A stretch of 64,000 nt of DNA from Piliocolobus tephrosceles (taxonomy: Eukaryota; Chordata; Mammalia; Primates; Cercopithecidae): positions 164,004,756 to 164,068,755 of the forward strand of contig NC_045436.1 in assembly GCF_002776525.5 (NCBI RefSeq), given 5' to 3'. Below are positions 46,950-58,800 of this stretch, piece by piece (the stretch's first letter is position 1; each line of letters begins with the position of its first letter). The position numbers and the translations under genes were made by a program. Below the pieces are notes generated by a model. It saw only the letters and a program-made list of their open reading frames with translations. It was not told the origin of the DNA and did not search any database.

Positions 46950-47538
46950 ATTTCACTGAGCAGTGGTTTGTAGTTCTCCTTGAAGAGGTCCTTTACATCC
47001 CTTGTAAGTTGGATTCCTAGGTATTTTATTCTCTTTGAAGCAATTGTGAATGGAAGTTCATTCCTGATTTGGCTCTCTGCTTGTCTGTTACTGGTGTATA
47101 AGAATGCTTGTGATTTTTGCACATTAATTTTGTATCCTGAGACTTTGCTGAAGTTGCTTATCAGCTTAAGGAGATTTTGGGCTGAGATGATGGGGTTTTC
47201 TAAATATACAATCATGTCATCTGCAAACAGGGACAATTTGACTTCTTCTTTTCCTAACTGAATACCCTTGATTTCTTTCTCTTGCCTGATTGCCCTAGCC
47301 AGAAGTTCCAACACTATGTTGAATAGGAGTGGTGAGAGAGGGCATCCCTGTCTTGTGCCAGTTTTCAAAGGGAATTTTTCCAGTTTTTGCCCATTCAGTA
47401 TGATATTAGCTGTGGGTTTGTCATAAATAGCTCTTATTATTTTGAGGTATGTTCCATCAATACCGAATTTGTTGAGCGTTTTTAGCATGAAGGGCTGTTG
47501 AATTTTGTCAAAAGCCTTTTTCTATCTTTTTACTTTCA

Positions 47539-47604
47539 ACATATATATATATATATATATACATATACATACATACATATATATGTATGTATATACACAC
47601 ACAC

Positions 47605-47650
<46 letters not shown>
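47539..47650. repeat. (TA)n/(CA)n/(TG)n palindromic microsatellite
   Basis: About 110 bp of alternating purine-pyrimidine with TA, TATG, CA and GT blocks. It includes a perfect 20-bp palindrome centred between 47604 and 47605 (CA5 then GT5-like arms) and a second near-palindrome around 47580. Confidence 0.95.
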
Positions 47651-48352
47651 TTATATTTGAAGTGAGTTCCTTGTAGACAGCTTGTAGTTAGGTCATGTTT
47701 TTTCAGTCCACTACATCAGTCTCTTTTACTTGGTGTATTTAGAATATTTGTATTTAATGTAATTGTTGTTATGTTTGTGAATGCTTAAGTCTTTGATTGT
47801 ATTTTTTTATTTTTATTTTTTGATCTCTGCTTTTCATTTCTTTATTTTTTTCTCTGACTTTCTTTGGGTTACTTGAACATTTTTTGAATTTCATTTTGAT
47901 TTTTCAATAGTACCTTTTGTATCTCTTTTCCTATTGGTTTTCTAGTGGTTGCTCTAGCTATTAAGCGATATATGCATTAGTTGAAAAAGTTTACTGGTGT
48001 CAACAGTTTACCAGTTGGAGTGAAATATAGAAACGTTCCCTCCCTTTAAACCCACTTACTCTCCACCATTTATTTACCCCATATAACTGTTTTTAATATC
48101 TCCTGTATATATGCTAAGAATAATATCAGACATTGTTATAATGTTTGCTTAGACACAAAACAAATTAAAAATTCAAGAGGAGGAAAAAGTCTATTTTATT
48201 TATAATTTTTTCCTCCTGATGTCCAAAGAGTCCTTTGTTTAGTATTTCCTTTCTGTTCAATAAATAATAGATAAATAATTTCCTTTGGCATTCTTTGGTC
48301 TAGGTCTGCTGGTGACACATTTTCTTAGTTTTCCTTCATCTGAGAATGTCTT

Positions 48353-49154
48353 CGTTATGGGTGAATAGTGACTCTCAAATATATGTGTTGAAAACCTAAC
48401 CCCCCAGTACCTCAAAATGGAAATATGGTCATTGTGGATGTTATATTAGTCTGATTTCAGACTGCTCTAAAGATACTACCTGAGAATGAATAATTTATAA
48501 AGGAAAGAAGTTAATTGACTCACAGTTCCAGATGGCTAGGGAGGCCTCAGGAAACTTAAATTATGGCAGAAGGTGAGAGGGAAGCAAGGACCTTCTTCAC
48601 AGGGCAGTAGGAGAGAGAAGTACAAGCAGGGGAAAGGCCAAATGCTTATAAAACCATCAGATTTTGTGAAAACTTGCTCACTATCATGAGAACAGCATGG
48701 GGGGAACCACCCCCACAATCCAGTCACTTCCCTCTCTCAATATGTGGGGATTATGATTCTAGGTGAGATTCAAGTGGGGACACAGAGACCAACCATATCA
48801 GATGAATTTAGGTCAATTAAGATGGGGTCAGACCAGAGTGGTGTGGGCCCTTAATCTCAAGTAACTGGCGTTCTGATGAGAAGAGACACACACTCAAACA
48901 CAGGAAGAGAACCTTGTGAAGTCAGCAGCAAAAATTGGAGTGATGCTGCCACAAGCCAAAGGATGGACTGGGGTTACCTGAAGGTAGAAGAGGCAAGGAA
49001 GGATTCTCCCCTAGCAGCTTCAGAGGGATCATGGTCCAGGTAGCACCTTAATGTTAGACTTTATGTCTTCAGAAATGTGAGAGAATAATTCTACATAGTT
49101 TTAATCCACAGGTGTGTGGATAATTTGTTTCAGCAGCCCTAGAAAACTAACACA
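48353..49154 (+). mobile_element. MLT1A-like MaLR LTR split by a THE1 LTR
   Basis: Left part 48353-48441 ('ttatgggtgaatagtgactc', 'cctaaccccccagtacctca') and right part 48801-49154 ('gggcccttaatctcaagtaa', 'gatgctgccacaagcc', 'cagccctagaaaactaacac') are in MLT1A order. Confidence 0.88.
48442..48800 (-). mobile_element. THE1-type MaLR LTR inside the MLT1 LTR
   Basis: Inverse THE1 from 'tatattagtctgatttcaga' to 'cagagaccaaccatatca'. Flanks 'gatgt' and 'gatga' fit a 5-bp TSD with one change. Confidence 0.93.
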
Positions 49155-49925
49155 GGGTGATTGGTACATGTCTGAGCAAAGTATCTTTCAGTCTTAAGCC
49201 TGTAAGTTACCTTTCGGGCTTCCACTGCTGTAAACTGAGATTCATGTGAAGGGGAGGTTGGAGCAGCCTGAGGAGTCTCAGTGTTCAGGACATAACTTCC
49301 TCGGAGTCCCCCTTCTGTTTAGTATTGTACCCTTCCCTCCAATGCATGTGGTTTCCTCTAATCCTGAAACCATCAGTTTCACCCTCTCCAAAAAAATAAT
49401 TCACGAGTCTTTGGCAGATGAGAGTGGTGGAGGCGGTGGATTACCCAGCTGTCATGAGTAGGAGCATATGGAATGGGTCTTGCTGATTATTCATGGGACT
49501 TTCAAGCAATCTGTTTATTTTTTGGCCCCTTCCCTACCACTTCCAGGTGGCATGGGGAATTTTTGACCCTTTTGGAGTTGCGCAAGCAAATCATATTGCT
49601 TCCTAGTGTTGTACTGCCTACAAAGGTCAGGTGGCAACGTCAGATTCCATACGTCCTCACAATTTCCTGCTTCCAGAATCTTATTCCCCTCTCATGTTCT
49701 GGGTTATTCTCTGTTCATACCATTATAAAACTTGTAGGCTCTCATTTTAGTGGGTGTTTTGGAGGAACTGTGTAGATTTCATCCATTATCTTCATCTGGA
49801 GGCTCAGAATTGTTTTCATAATATTTACTGAGCATCCGAGTTCCTTCTTAAATCACTGTGTCTTCCAGCCATTGTGACATGCCATTTCTTGCAGACCTCA
49901 TTTTTCAATAATCTTCTTCTTCTTC
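49155..49925. other. 770 bp with no assigned feature
   Basis: The frames at 49246-49461 and 49473-49775 have no recognisable domain and are not called. A (CTT)n run starts at about 49914. Confidence 0.4.
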
Positions 49926-49929
49926 TTCT

Positions 49930-50217
49930 TTTAAGAGACAGGATCTTACTCTGTTGCTTAGGCTAGAGTGCAACAGCACAATTATAGCTCACTGCAGCCT
50001 TGAACTCTTGGGCTCAAATGATCCTCCTGCTTCAGCCTCCTGACAGGCTGAGACTACAGGAGGAAGTGTGCCACCATGCCTGGCTAATTTTTTAATGTGT
50101 AGTAGAGATGGGATCTCGCCATGTTGCTCAGGCTGGTCTGGAACTCCTGGGCTAAATGATTCTTCTGCCTCAGCCTCACAAAGCACTGGGATTACAGACG
50201 TGAGCTATCATGCCGGT
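49930..50217 (-). mobile_element. AluJ-like, old
   Basis: Inverse Alu with AluJ spelling ('cactgcagccttgaactctt', 'gagatgggatctcgccatgt') and substantial decay. Confidence 0.93.
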
Positions 50218-50254
50218 TCCACTTTTGTATATTCTTGTTTTTCCTCTCCTTGTC

Positions 50255-50500
50255 CTCAAGCTTTATTAGAGTATAATTGACAAATAAAAATTGTGTGTAC
50301 TTACGGTGTACAATGTGACATTTTGATATGCATATACATTGTGAAATAAAGCTAATTAACATATCCATTACGTTATATGCTTACCATTTTTTTGAGAAAA
50401 GCATTTGAGTTTTAATCTGTCATCAATTTTCAAATATATATCATTATTAATTACAATCACCATACTATTATTCTTAACTTCAGGCTACAGTTACTATAGT
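50255..50500 (-). mobile_element. Old L1 3' UTR fragment
   Basis: 'agctttattagagtataatt', 'acggtgtacaatgtgacatt', 'aaagctaattaacatatcca' and 'accatactat' match antisense older L1 3' ends. Confidence 0.8.
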
Positions 50501-50854
50501 AGAAAAATTTGTGCTTATCAGTATTTTTATGCTTTTTAAATGCTAATAGAGTATCATCTTTGCTGCTGTGTTTTGTGACCCTAAATATATATTATACTTC
50601 AGAATTACCACTGCAAGTTTATAATATCCTTAGAATTACCATAAATATAAAGATGAAAGCCGAATGTTTACATATTTCTAAATGTCTTTCTGAGGAAACA
50701 AGATACTTTTTTTTCATCACAGTGGAATCCCTTATGGTAGAGAAATGAATGGAATAGAAAACAGGAAGAGGCAAGATTTATTTATATAACAATATATTCT
50801 TCTCTCTCTCTCTCTCATGCCCAAACACATGCACATTCACGCACACCACACCCG
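50501..50854. other. No feature recognised
   Basis: About 350 bp with a short (CT)n run near 50802. Confidence 0.4.
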
Positions 50855-51000
50855 TACTTTAAAACCTCACAGTAATTCTAGGAAGTGGGTACTAATGCAA
50901 TTAGTACCTTCCTCATTTTACAGAGAGCTACAGATTGCCCAAGGTTACACAGTCAATAAGTGACTGAGTTGGAATTTGCACACAGGTAGCCTGGAGACAG
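50855..51000 (-). mobile_element. MIR SINE
   Basis: Antisense MIR: 'ttcctcattttacagagagc', 'cccaaggttacacagtcaat', 'ggaatttgcacacaggtag'. Confidence 0.85.
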
Positions 51001-51297
51001 AGTAGCTGGCACAGAGTGACAGCTCAGTAAATGTAGTTGATGTTATTATTATTATTTCATTGGAGTATATTTGTATCATATTACCTAACTCCTCCAAGAA
51101 TCCTATTTTTACATTATGCCTTAATTTGTATCAAAGGATACTTCTAGGGTTATATAAAATGTGCTTCTATCTTTGCTCTGAAAATGCTATTTGTAATATT
51201 TTATGTTACCATATGCAGTGTCTCTTCTGCAGAGAAATACAAGAGACATTTTCTTTTTGACTTTAGGTTCAAACAAAAACAAACAAAAAATATATAG
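51001..51297. other. No feature recognised
   Basis: About 300 bp. 'ctggcacagagtgacagctc' at the left resembles a MIR/L2 tail. Confidence 0.4.
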
Positions 51298-51580
51298 ACC
51301 TGGCGCAGTGGCTCATACCTGTAATCTCAGCACTTTGGGAGGCCAAGGTGAGAGTTCAACCCAAGAGTTCAAGACCAGCCTGCATAACATGATGAGATCC
51401 CATCCCTCCCCCAAGTTTTTCTTTTTTTAATTGCCCAATGTGGTGGCGTGCACCTATGGTCCTAGCTACTCAGGAGGCTGAAGTGGGAGGATCACTTGAG
51501 CCCAGGAGGTTGAAGCTGCAGTGACCATGTGTGTGCCACTTCACTGCAGCCGGGGCAAAAGAGTGAAACCCTGTGAAAAC
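51298..51580 (+). mobile_element. AluJ-like, old
   Basis: 'gcgcagtggctcatacctgt' to 'gcaaaagagtgaaaccctg' with strong decay. The middle linker is T-rich instead of A-rich. Confidence 0.9.
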
Positions 51581-51645
51581 AAAACAAAGAAAGAAAGAGA
51601 AAGCAAGGAAGGAGGGAGGGAGGGAGGGAAGAAAGGAAGGAAAAT
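51581..51645. repeat. (GAAA)n/(GGAA)n purine microsatellite
   Basis: An Alu tail expanded into AAAGA, GGAG and GGAA units. Confidence 0.9.
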
Positions 51646-52537
51646 ATAAACACATTTGCTATTTGGCTTCCTTTTGATCATAAGAGTTATGAAAATTATG
51701 CACCAATTTGTTTATTTTTTCCTGCTCTGAAACTCAGTCACAGAGGGAGAACTGACAGTTTCACCTGGTAAAGACAGATAAGTTGTCCTATATTGGTTTT
51801 TGGAGAATTATGACCTTATTTTGTTGTTTATAATGATCAAACTATATTTATTTTCCCTAAATGAGTTTATAGTCAAAAATTGATTATATGTTTATGGTCA
51901 AAACTTACAAAATTTTATAAGCAAATGTTACCTTGGTTTAGGTGTTTAAAGTAAAATTTCAACTCGTATTAATGGCTATATAAAAGAGGAAAATCACAGA
52001 AAGTGTGTAAAATTTGTATAACATTATTCAAGAGATAAAGAACTGAAGTGCTTAAAAATATAAACAAGTAAAGCTCTTATGTTTTTAATGAGCTGATTAA
52101 GATAGTTGAGTTGCTGAGTATCTCTTTCTTTGCCTATAATTCTATCAGTCATGTGCTAGTGGTAGAGTTCATTATAGGAGTTTTGATGAGTGTAAGATTG
52201 TGAGTGTCCCTCTGTCTGTATATGTAATTCTGACCAGAAGTGCCAGCTATTCCATCCATTTAATGATGTGTTTGGTAACATAAGTTATTCACCATTGTGT
52301 CCTACTGTAAAAATTGTACAGTTTCTTTGCTAAGTCATATTACATTTGGTATAAAAATGTCCCATTTTTATTTCTGTTTCCTCAAAATGGTATGCTTTGT
52401 GGCACCACATGATGGTGCCTTAATGATTATTGTATATTATAGTGATCACTATTGATTACTGTATTGGCTCAATTGAGATATTATCCAAGTGTGTCTGAGA
52501 AATATAAATTTGTGGTAAGTTGGAGAGTGAAGACATC
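51646..52537. other. 890 bp with no assigned feature
   Basis: AT-rich; no repeat family or coding sign recognised. Confidence 0.4.
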
Positions 52538-53233
52538 TATATTAGTTTATTTTCTCACTGCTACAAAGAACTGCCTGAGACTGGGTAATTTATAAAGGAG
52601 AGAGGTTTAATTGACTCACAGTTCTGCATGGCTGGAGAAGCCTCAGGAAACTTACAATCATGGAAGATGGGGAAGTAAATACGTCCTTCTTCACAAGGCA
52701 GCAGGAGAGAGAAGAGTGGCAGAGTGAAGGCAGGAGAGCCCATTATAAAACCGTTAGATCTTGGCCGGGAACGGTAGCTCACACCTGTAATACCAGCACT
52801 TTGGGAGGTTGAGTTGGGCAGATCACTTGAGGTCAGGAGTTCAAGACCAGCCTGGCCAATGTGGTGTAACCCTGTCTAACCCTGTCTCTACTAGAAATAT
52901 AAAAATAAGCTGGGTGTAGTGGTGGATGCCTGTAATCCCAGCTACTTGGGAGGCTGAGGCAGGAGAATTGCTTGAACCTGAGAGGCAGAGGTTGCAAGGA
53001 GCCGAGATTGTGCACTCCAGCTTGGGTGACAAAGGGAGACTATGTCTCAAAAAATAAAATAAAATAAAACCATTAGATCTCATGAAAACTCATTCACTAT
53101 CATAAAAACAGCATGAAGGAAGCTCTCCCCATGATTCAGTCACCTCTACCTGGTTTCTTCCTCAACACCTGGGGATTATGGGATTACAGTTCACAATGAG
53201 ATCTGGGTAGGGACACAAAGCCTAACCATATCA
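52538..53233 (-). mobile_element. THE1-type MaLR LTR, split by an Alu, 5-bp TSD
   Basis: Inverse THE1 from 'tatattagtttattttctca' to 'aaagcctaaccatatca', with perfect TSD 'acatc' at 52533-52537 and 53234-53238. The LTR is cut at 52762 by an Alu. Confidence 0.94.
52763..53065 (+). mobile_element. Alu inserted in the THE1 LTR, 16-bp TSD
   Basis: It starts 'ggccgggaacggtagctcac' and ends in an (AAAT)n tail. TSD 'aaaaccgttagatctt' (52747-52762) versus 'aaaaccattagatctc' (53066-53081), two changes. Confidence 0.96.
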
Positions 53234-54737
53234 ACATCTTTGAGGTCATTAACTCAAGTTCCCTCATTTTACATCAGAAGTAAAGGAAACTTAGGAAAGG
53301 ATAAATTAGATGACTTTCTGTGGGTTGCAGTGTTGCCAGGCCTGTTCACCACACTTTCTACTTCACCGTATTACAAATGTAGGAAAACTCCATAATACGT
53401 GACCCATGTTCAAGAAACTTCTGGGGTGGGGCCAAAATGGCTGACTAGAAGCAGCAGTGTTCGGAGGCTCCCATCAAAGAAAAAAAAAAAGAAACATAAT
53501 AAGTATGTGAATTCTTCACCTGCAACCGAGGTATCCAGGTTCTCTCATCAAAATTGACTAAAAGGCTGGTGTGACTCATGGAGAGAAGGAAGAACAGTGG
53601 GGTGCGGCAGCTTACCTCAGAGCCACACGGGGAAGGGGAACCTCCTCTCCCCAGCCAAGGGAGGTGGTGAGTGAGCATGCTACCCAGCTGGGGAAACTGC
53701 TTTTTCCACGGAACTTTGCAACCCACGGACTAGAAGATCCCACTTGCAAACTCATGCCACCGGGGCCCAGTGTCCCAGCCCCGGAATGGTTAGATTCTTA
53801 CAGCCTCTCAGCTGGAATCAGCTTAAGCCTACTGAACTGGAGCGAGGGGCGAGGGGCGAGGGGCGACCTGCATCAGGTGTGACTGCCTGCTGTCTAAGCC
53901 ATTTGAGCGCCTTATGGGAGGGGCAGCAGCCAGCACTGGGACTCGCAACTACCTAATACGCTAAGCTCCCTGGGCAGGGGAAGGACGAAATGCATTTCTA
54001 TAGCTCCAGGTTGTGCTTTTCCCCTGCTGGAACCAGGGAGGCTGGGCAGCTTGGTCCCAAGACATGTCCCTACAACCCAACGTACAAGTTGTGGCCAGAG
54101 TGCCTCTTTAGGCATGAACCTTACCCATCCTTCCTCATTGGGTGGGGCTTCTCTGCAAGATCTCCAATAACTCCAGCCAGAGGCTTGGGGACAGAATTCG
54201 GATCTCCCTGGGCCTGAGCCCTTAGGGGGAAGGGTGACTACATTCTCTGTGGACCAGCAGACTTAGCCTCTCCTCATGGTAGTTCTAAGGAATCTGGGCA
54301 GCCTAGACAAATGGGTTTCCCCCGAAGAAAAGCACACCCTCTCCACCAAGGGACAAAGTGCTTTGATAAATGGGTGCTGCTCCCTGTGCCACCCAGCTGG
54401 GTGAGACCCTCCAAGAGGGGTTGTCAGACACCCTATACGGGAACAATCCTACTGGCATCAGGTTGGTGCCCTTCGAGGTCAGAGGTCCCAGAAGGAGCAG
54501 GAGCCCATCTTTGCTCTTTTCCAGCCTCCTTGAGTGACATCTCCAAGCACAGGAGGGAATCAGATGAATAGGGCCTGAAGTGAATCCCCAGCAAACTGCA
54601 GCAGCCCTACAGAAGAGGGACCTGACTATTGAAAGAAAAACAAGAAAGCAGAAAGTGACAACAACAGCATCAACAACAGCAACAACAAAGGCCTCCACAA
54701 AAACCCTGTCCAAGGGTCAGCAGCCAGAAAGACCAAA

Positions 54738-55748
54738 ATGAGACAAATTCACGAAGATGAGAAAGAATCAATGAAAAAAATGCTGAAAACCCAGCAGGTC
54801 AAAACGCCTCCTCTCCTCCAGATGATCACAACATCTCTCCATCAAGGGCGCAGAACTAGACAGAGGATCAGATGGATGAATTGACAGAAGTAGGCTTCAG
54901 AAGATGGGTAATAAAAAAGTACACTGAACTAAAGGAGCATGTTCTAACCCAATTCAAAGAAGCAAAGAACCTTGATAAAAGGGTTAGAGGAATTGCTAAC
55001 TAGAATAACAGGTTTGGAGAGGAACATACATGACCTGATGGAGCTGAAAAACACAGCACGAAAACTTCATGAATCATACACAAGTGTCAACAGCCGGATT
55101 GATCTAGCAGAAGAAAGGATACCAGAGATTGAAGACCACCTTACTGAAATAAGATATGCATTTTTGTCTAAGAATAGAGAAAAAAGAATGAAAAGGAAGG
55201 AACAAAGCCTCTAAGAATTTTGGGACTTCGTAAAAAGACAAAATCTACGATTGATTGGAGTACAAGAGGGAGACAGGGAGAATGGAAACAAGCTGGAAAA
55301 GGCACTTCAGGATATTACCCAGGAGAGCTTCCCCAACTTAGCAAGACAGGCCAACTTGCAAATTCAGGAAATACAGAGAATGCCATTAAGATACAACATG
55401 AGAAGATCAACCCGAAGACACACAATCATAAAATTCTCCTAGGTTGAAATGAAGGAAAAACTTTAGAGAGAAAGGCCAAGTCACCTACAAGGGGAAGCCC
55501 ATCAGACTAACAGAGGACCTCTCAGCAGAAAATCTGCAAGCCAGAAGAGATTGGGGGCCAATACTTAACATTCTTAAAGAAAAGAATTTTCAACCCAGAA
55601 TTTCATATCCAGCCAAACTAAGTTTCATAAGCAAAGGAGAAATAAAATCCTTTCCAGACAAGCAAATGCTGAGGGATTTCATTATCACCAGGTCTGCCCT
55701 GCTTGAGCTTTTGAAAGAAGCACTAAATATGGAAAGGAAAAACCAGTA
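54738..55748 (+). pseudogene. L1 ORF1 remnant (RNA-binding protein of LINE-1)
   Basis: In functional L1s, ORF1p is a trimeric coiled-coil, RRM and CTD nucleic-acid chaperone. This remnant spans about 337 codons, the normal family length, from an ATG at 54738 to a TAG at 55746. Reading from that ATG stops at 54882. Frameshifts follow near 54975 and 55220, and a stop at 55212 interrupts the segment before the RRM. Coiled-coil-like text (54972-55214) and RRM-like text ('DITQESFPNLARQANLQIQE', 55251-55442) remain in separate frames. It cannot make ORF1p. Confidence 0.9.
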
Positions 55749-55837
55749 GCAGCCACCACAAAAATACCAATATATAAAGACCAATGACACTATGAAGAAA
55801 CATCAACTAGTGTACAAAATAACCAAATAGCATCATA

Positions 55838-58800
55838 ATGACAGGATCCAATTGACACATAGCAATATTAACCATAAATGTAAATGGGCTAAATGCCCCT
55901 ATTAAAAGACACAGACTGGCAAATTGGATAAAGAGTCAAGACCCATTGGTGTGCTGTATACAGGAGACCCATCTTACATGCAGACACACACAGGTTCAAA
56001 ATAAAGGGATGGAGGAAAATTGATGAAGCAAATGGAAAGCAAAGCAAAAAAAAAAAAAAAGAAGAAGAAAAAAACAAAAAAAAAAACAGGGGTTGCAATC
56101 CTAGTCTCCAACAAAACGGACTTTAAACCAACAAAGATAAAAAAGACAAGGGCGTTAGATAAAGATAAAGGAAATAATTTAACAAGAAGACCTAACTATT
56201 CTAAATATATATACACCCAACACAGGAGCACCCAGATTCATAAAATAAGTTCTTAAAGACATACAAAGAGACTTAGACTCCCACACAATAATAGTGGGAG
56301 TCTTTAACACCCCACTGTCAACATTAGACAGATCAAAGAGAAAGAAAATTAACAAAGATATTCAGGACTTGAACTCGGCTCTGTATCAAATGGACCTAGT
56401 AGATGGCTACAGAATTATCTACCCAAAATCAACAGAATATACATTCTTCTCAGTGCCACACGGCACTTATTCTAAAATTGACCACATACTTGGGAGTAAA
56501 ACACTCCTCAGCAAATGCAAAAGAACTGAAATCATAACAGTCTCTCAGACCACAGTGCAATTAAATTAGAACCCGGGATTAAGGAAGTCACTCAAAACCA
56601 CAAAATTTCATGGAAATTGAACAGCCTGCTCCTGAATGACTTCTGAGTAAATAATGAAATTAAGGCAGAAATCAAGAAGTTCTTTGAAACCAATGAGAAC
56701 AGAGACAACATACCAAAATCTCTGGGACACAGCAAAAGCAGTGTTAAGAGGGAACTTTACAGCACTAAACACCCACATCAGAAAACTGGAAAGATCTCAA
56801 ACTGACACCCTAACATCACAATTAAAAGAGCTAGAGAGGCAAGAGCAATCTAATCTGAAAACTACAGAAGACAAGAAATAACTAAGATCAGAGCAGAACT
56901 GAATGAGATAGAGACATGAAAAACCCTCCAAAAAATAAACAAATCCAGAAGCTGATTTTTTGAACAAAATAGATAGACCACTAGCTAAACTAATAAAGAA
57001 AAGAGAGAAGAATTAAATAGATGCAATAAAAAATGACAAAGGAGGTATCATCACTGACCCCACAGAAATACAAAGCACCATCAGATAGTACTGTAAATAC
57101 CTCTATGCAAACGAACTAGAAAATCTAGAAGAAATGAGTAAATTTCTGGACACATACACCCTACCAAGACTAAACCAGGAAGAAGTCGAATCCCTGAATA
57201 AACAAATAAAAAGGTCTGAAATTGAGGCAGTAATTAATAGCCTACCAACCAAAAAAAAAAAAAAAAAAAAAAGCCTAGGACCAGATGGATTCACAGCTGA
57301 ATTCTACCAGAAACACAAAGAGGAACTGGTACTATTCCTTCGGAAACTATTCCAAACAATTGAACAGGAGAGACTCCCTGATTCACTTTATGAAGCCAGC
57401 ATCATCCTGATACCAAAACTGGAAAGAGACAAAACAAAAAAAGAAAATGTCAGGCAAATATCCCTGATGAACATTGATGTGAAAATTCTCAATTAAAATA
57501 CTGGCAAACTGAATCCAGCAGCACATGAAAAACCTTATCTGCCATAATCAAGTCAGCTTCATCCCTGCGATGCAAGGCTGGTTCAACATACACAAATCAA
57601 TAAACGTCATCCATCACATAAACAGAATCAAAGACAAAAACCACATGATTTTCTCAATAGATGCAGAAAAGGCCTTTGATGAAATTCAACATCTCTTCAT
57701 GTGAAAAACTCTCAATAAATTAGGTATTGATGGAACATATCTCAAAATAATAAGAGCTATTTATGACAAACCCACGGCCAATTATTATATTGAATGGGCA
57801 AAAACTGGAAGCATTCCCTTTGAAAATTGGCACAAGACAAGGATGCCCTCTCACCACCCCAATTCAACATAGTGTTGGAAGTTCTGGCCATGGCAATTAG
57901 GCAAGAGAAAGAGTTAAATGGTATTCAAATAGGAAGAGGAGAGGTCAAGTTATCTCTGTTTACAGACATGATTTTATATTTAGAAAACCCCATCATCTCA
58001 GTCCAAAAACTTCTTGAACTGATAAGCAACTTCAGCAAAGTTTCAGGATACAAAATCATTGTGCAAAAATCACAAGCATTCCTTTACACCAACAATAGGC
58101 AAGCAGAGAGCCAAATCATGAATGAACTCCCATTCATAATCACTACAAAGAGAATAAAATACCTAGGAGTACAGCTAGCAAGGGATGTGAGAACTACAGA
58201 CCACTGTTCAAGGAACTAAGAGACGACTCCCATTCACAATCACTACCAAGAGAATAAAATACCTAGGAGTACAGCTAACAAGGGATGTGAGAACTACAGA
58301 CCACTGCTCAAGGAACTAAGAGAGGACACAAACAAATGGGAAAACATTCCATCCTCATGGATAGGAAGAATCAATGTAATGAAAATGGCCATAATGCCCA
58401 AAGTAATTTATAGATTGAATGCTATTCCCATTAAACTACCATTGACATTCTTCACAGAATTAGGGAAAGAAATATTTTCAATTTCATGTGGAATCAAAGA
58501 ATACCCCATATAGCCAAGAAAATCCTAGGCAAAAAGAACAAAGCTGGAGGTAACACACTACTTGACTTAAAACTATACTACAAGGCTACAGTAACCAAAA
58601 CAACAAGGTACTCATACCAAAACAGACATACAGAATAATGAAGCAGAACAGAGACCTCAGAAATAACACCACACATCTACAACCATTTGATCTTCAACAA
58701 ACGTGACAAAAACAAACAATGGGAAAATGACCTCCTATTCAGTAAATGGTGCTGGGAAAGCTGGCTAGCCATATGCAGAAAACTGAAACTGGACCCCTTC

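Larger units (their letters stand above)
46334..47524 (-). mobile_element. Young L1 (L1PA lineage, Old World monkey type), 5'-truncated, contains an assembly gap
   Basis: The left end is an inverted poly-A and 3' UTR ('ttctagggtacatgtgcata'). After the N block the antisense ORF2 runs from 46950 to about 47524. The reverse-transcriptase part is open for about 180 codons up to 47488 and keeps the F-A-D-D catalytic motif and the 'RQGCPLSPLLFN' motif. The 5' end stops inside the RT domain, so ORF1, endonuclease and promoter are absent and the copy cannot move by itself. The 3' UTR carries an 18-bp tandem pair at 46429-46464. Confidence 0.95.
46276..48352 (-). mobile_element. Old L1M ORF2 5' region split by a younger L1
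   Basis: Left piece 46276-46333 ('aaaatagccactcctgtttc') and right piece 47525-48352 ('gagttccttgtagacagctt', 'ttaatgtaattgttgttatg', 'tcttagttttccttcatctg') join into the antisense of an old L1 ORF2 start. The young L1 at 46334-47524 sits between them. Confidence 0.75.

Noticed and set aside
46392..47488. Long frames on both strands across the N block (up to 340 residues)
   Set aside because: The Ns give no stop codons. Only the 46950-47488 part is real sequence and it is L1 ORF2, truncated.
54303..54713. 136-residue minus-strand frame
   Set aside because: Antisense of the L1 5' UTR. No independent coding sign.
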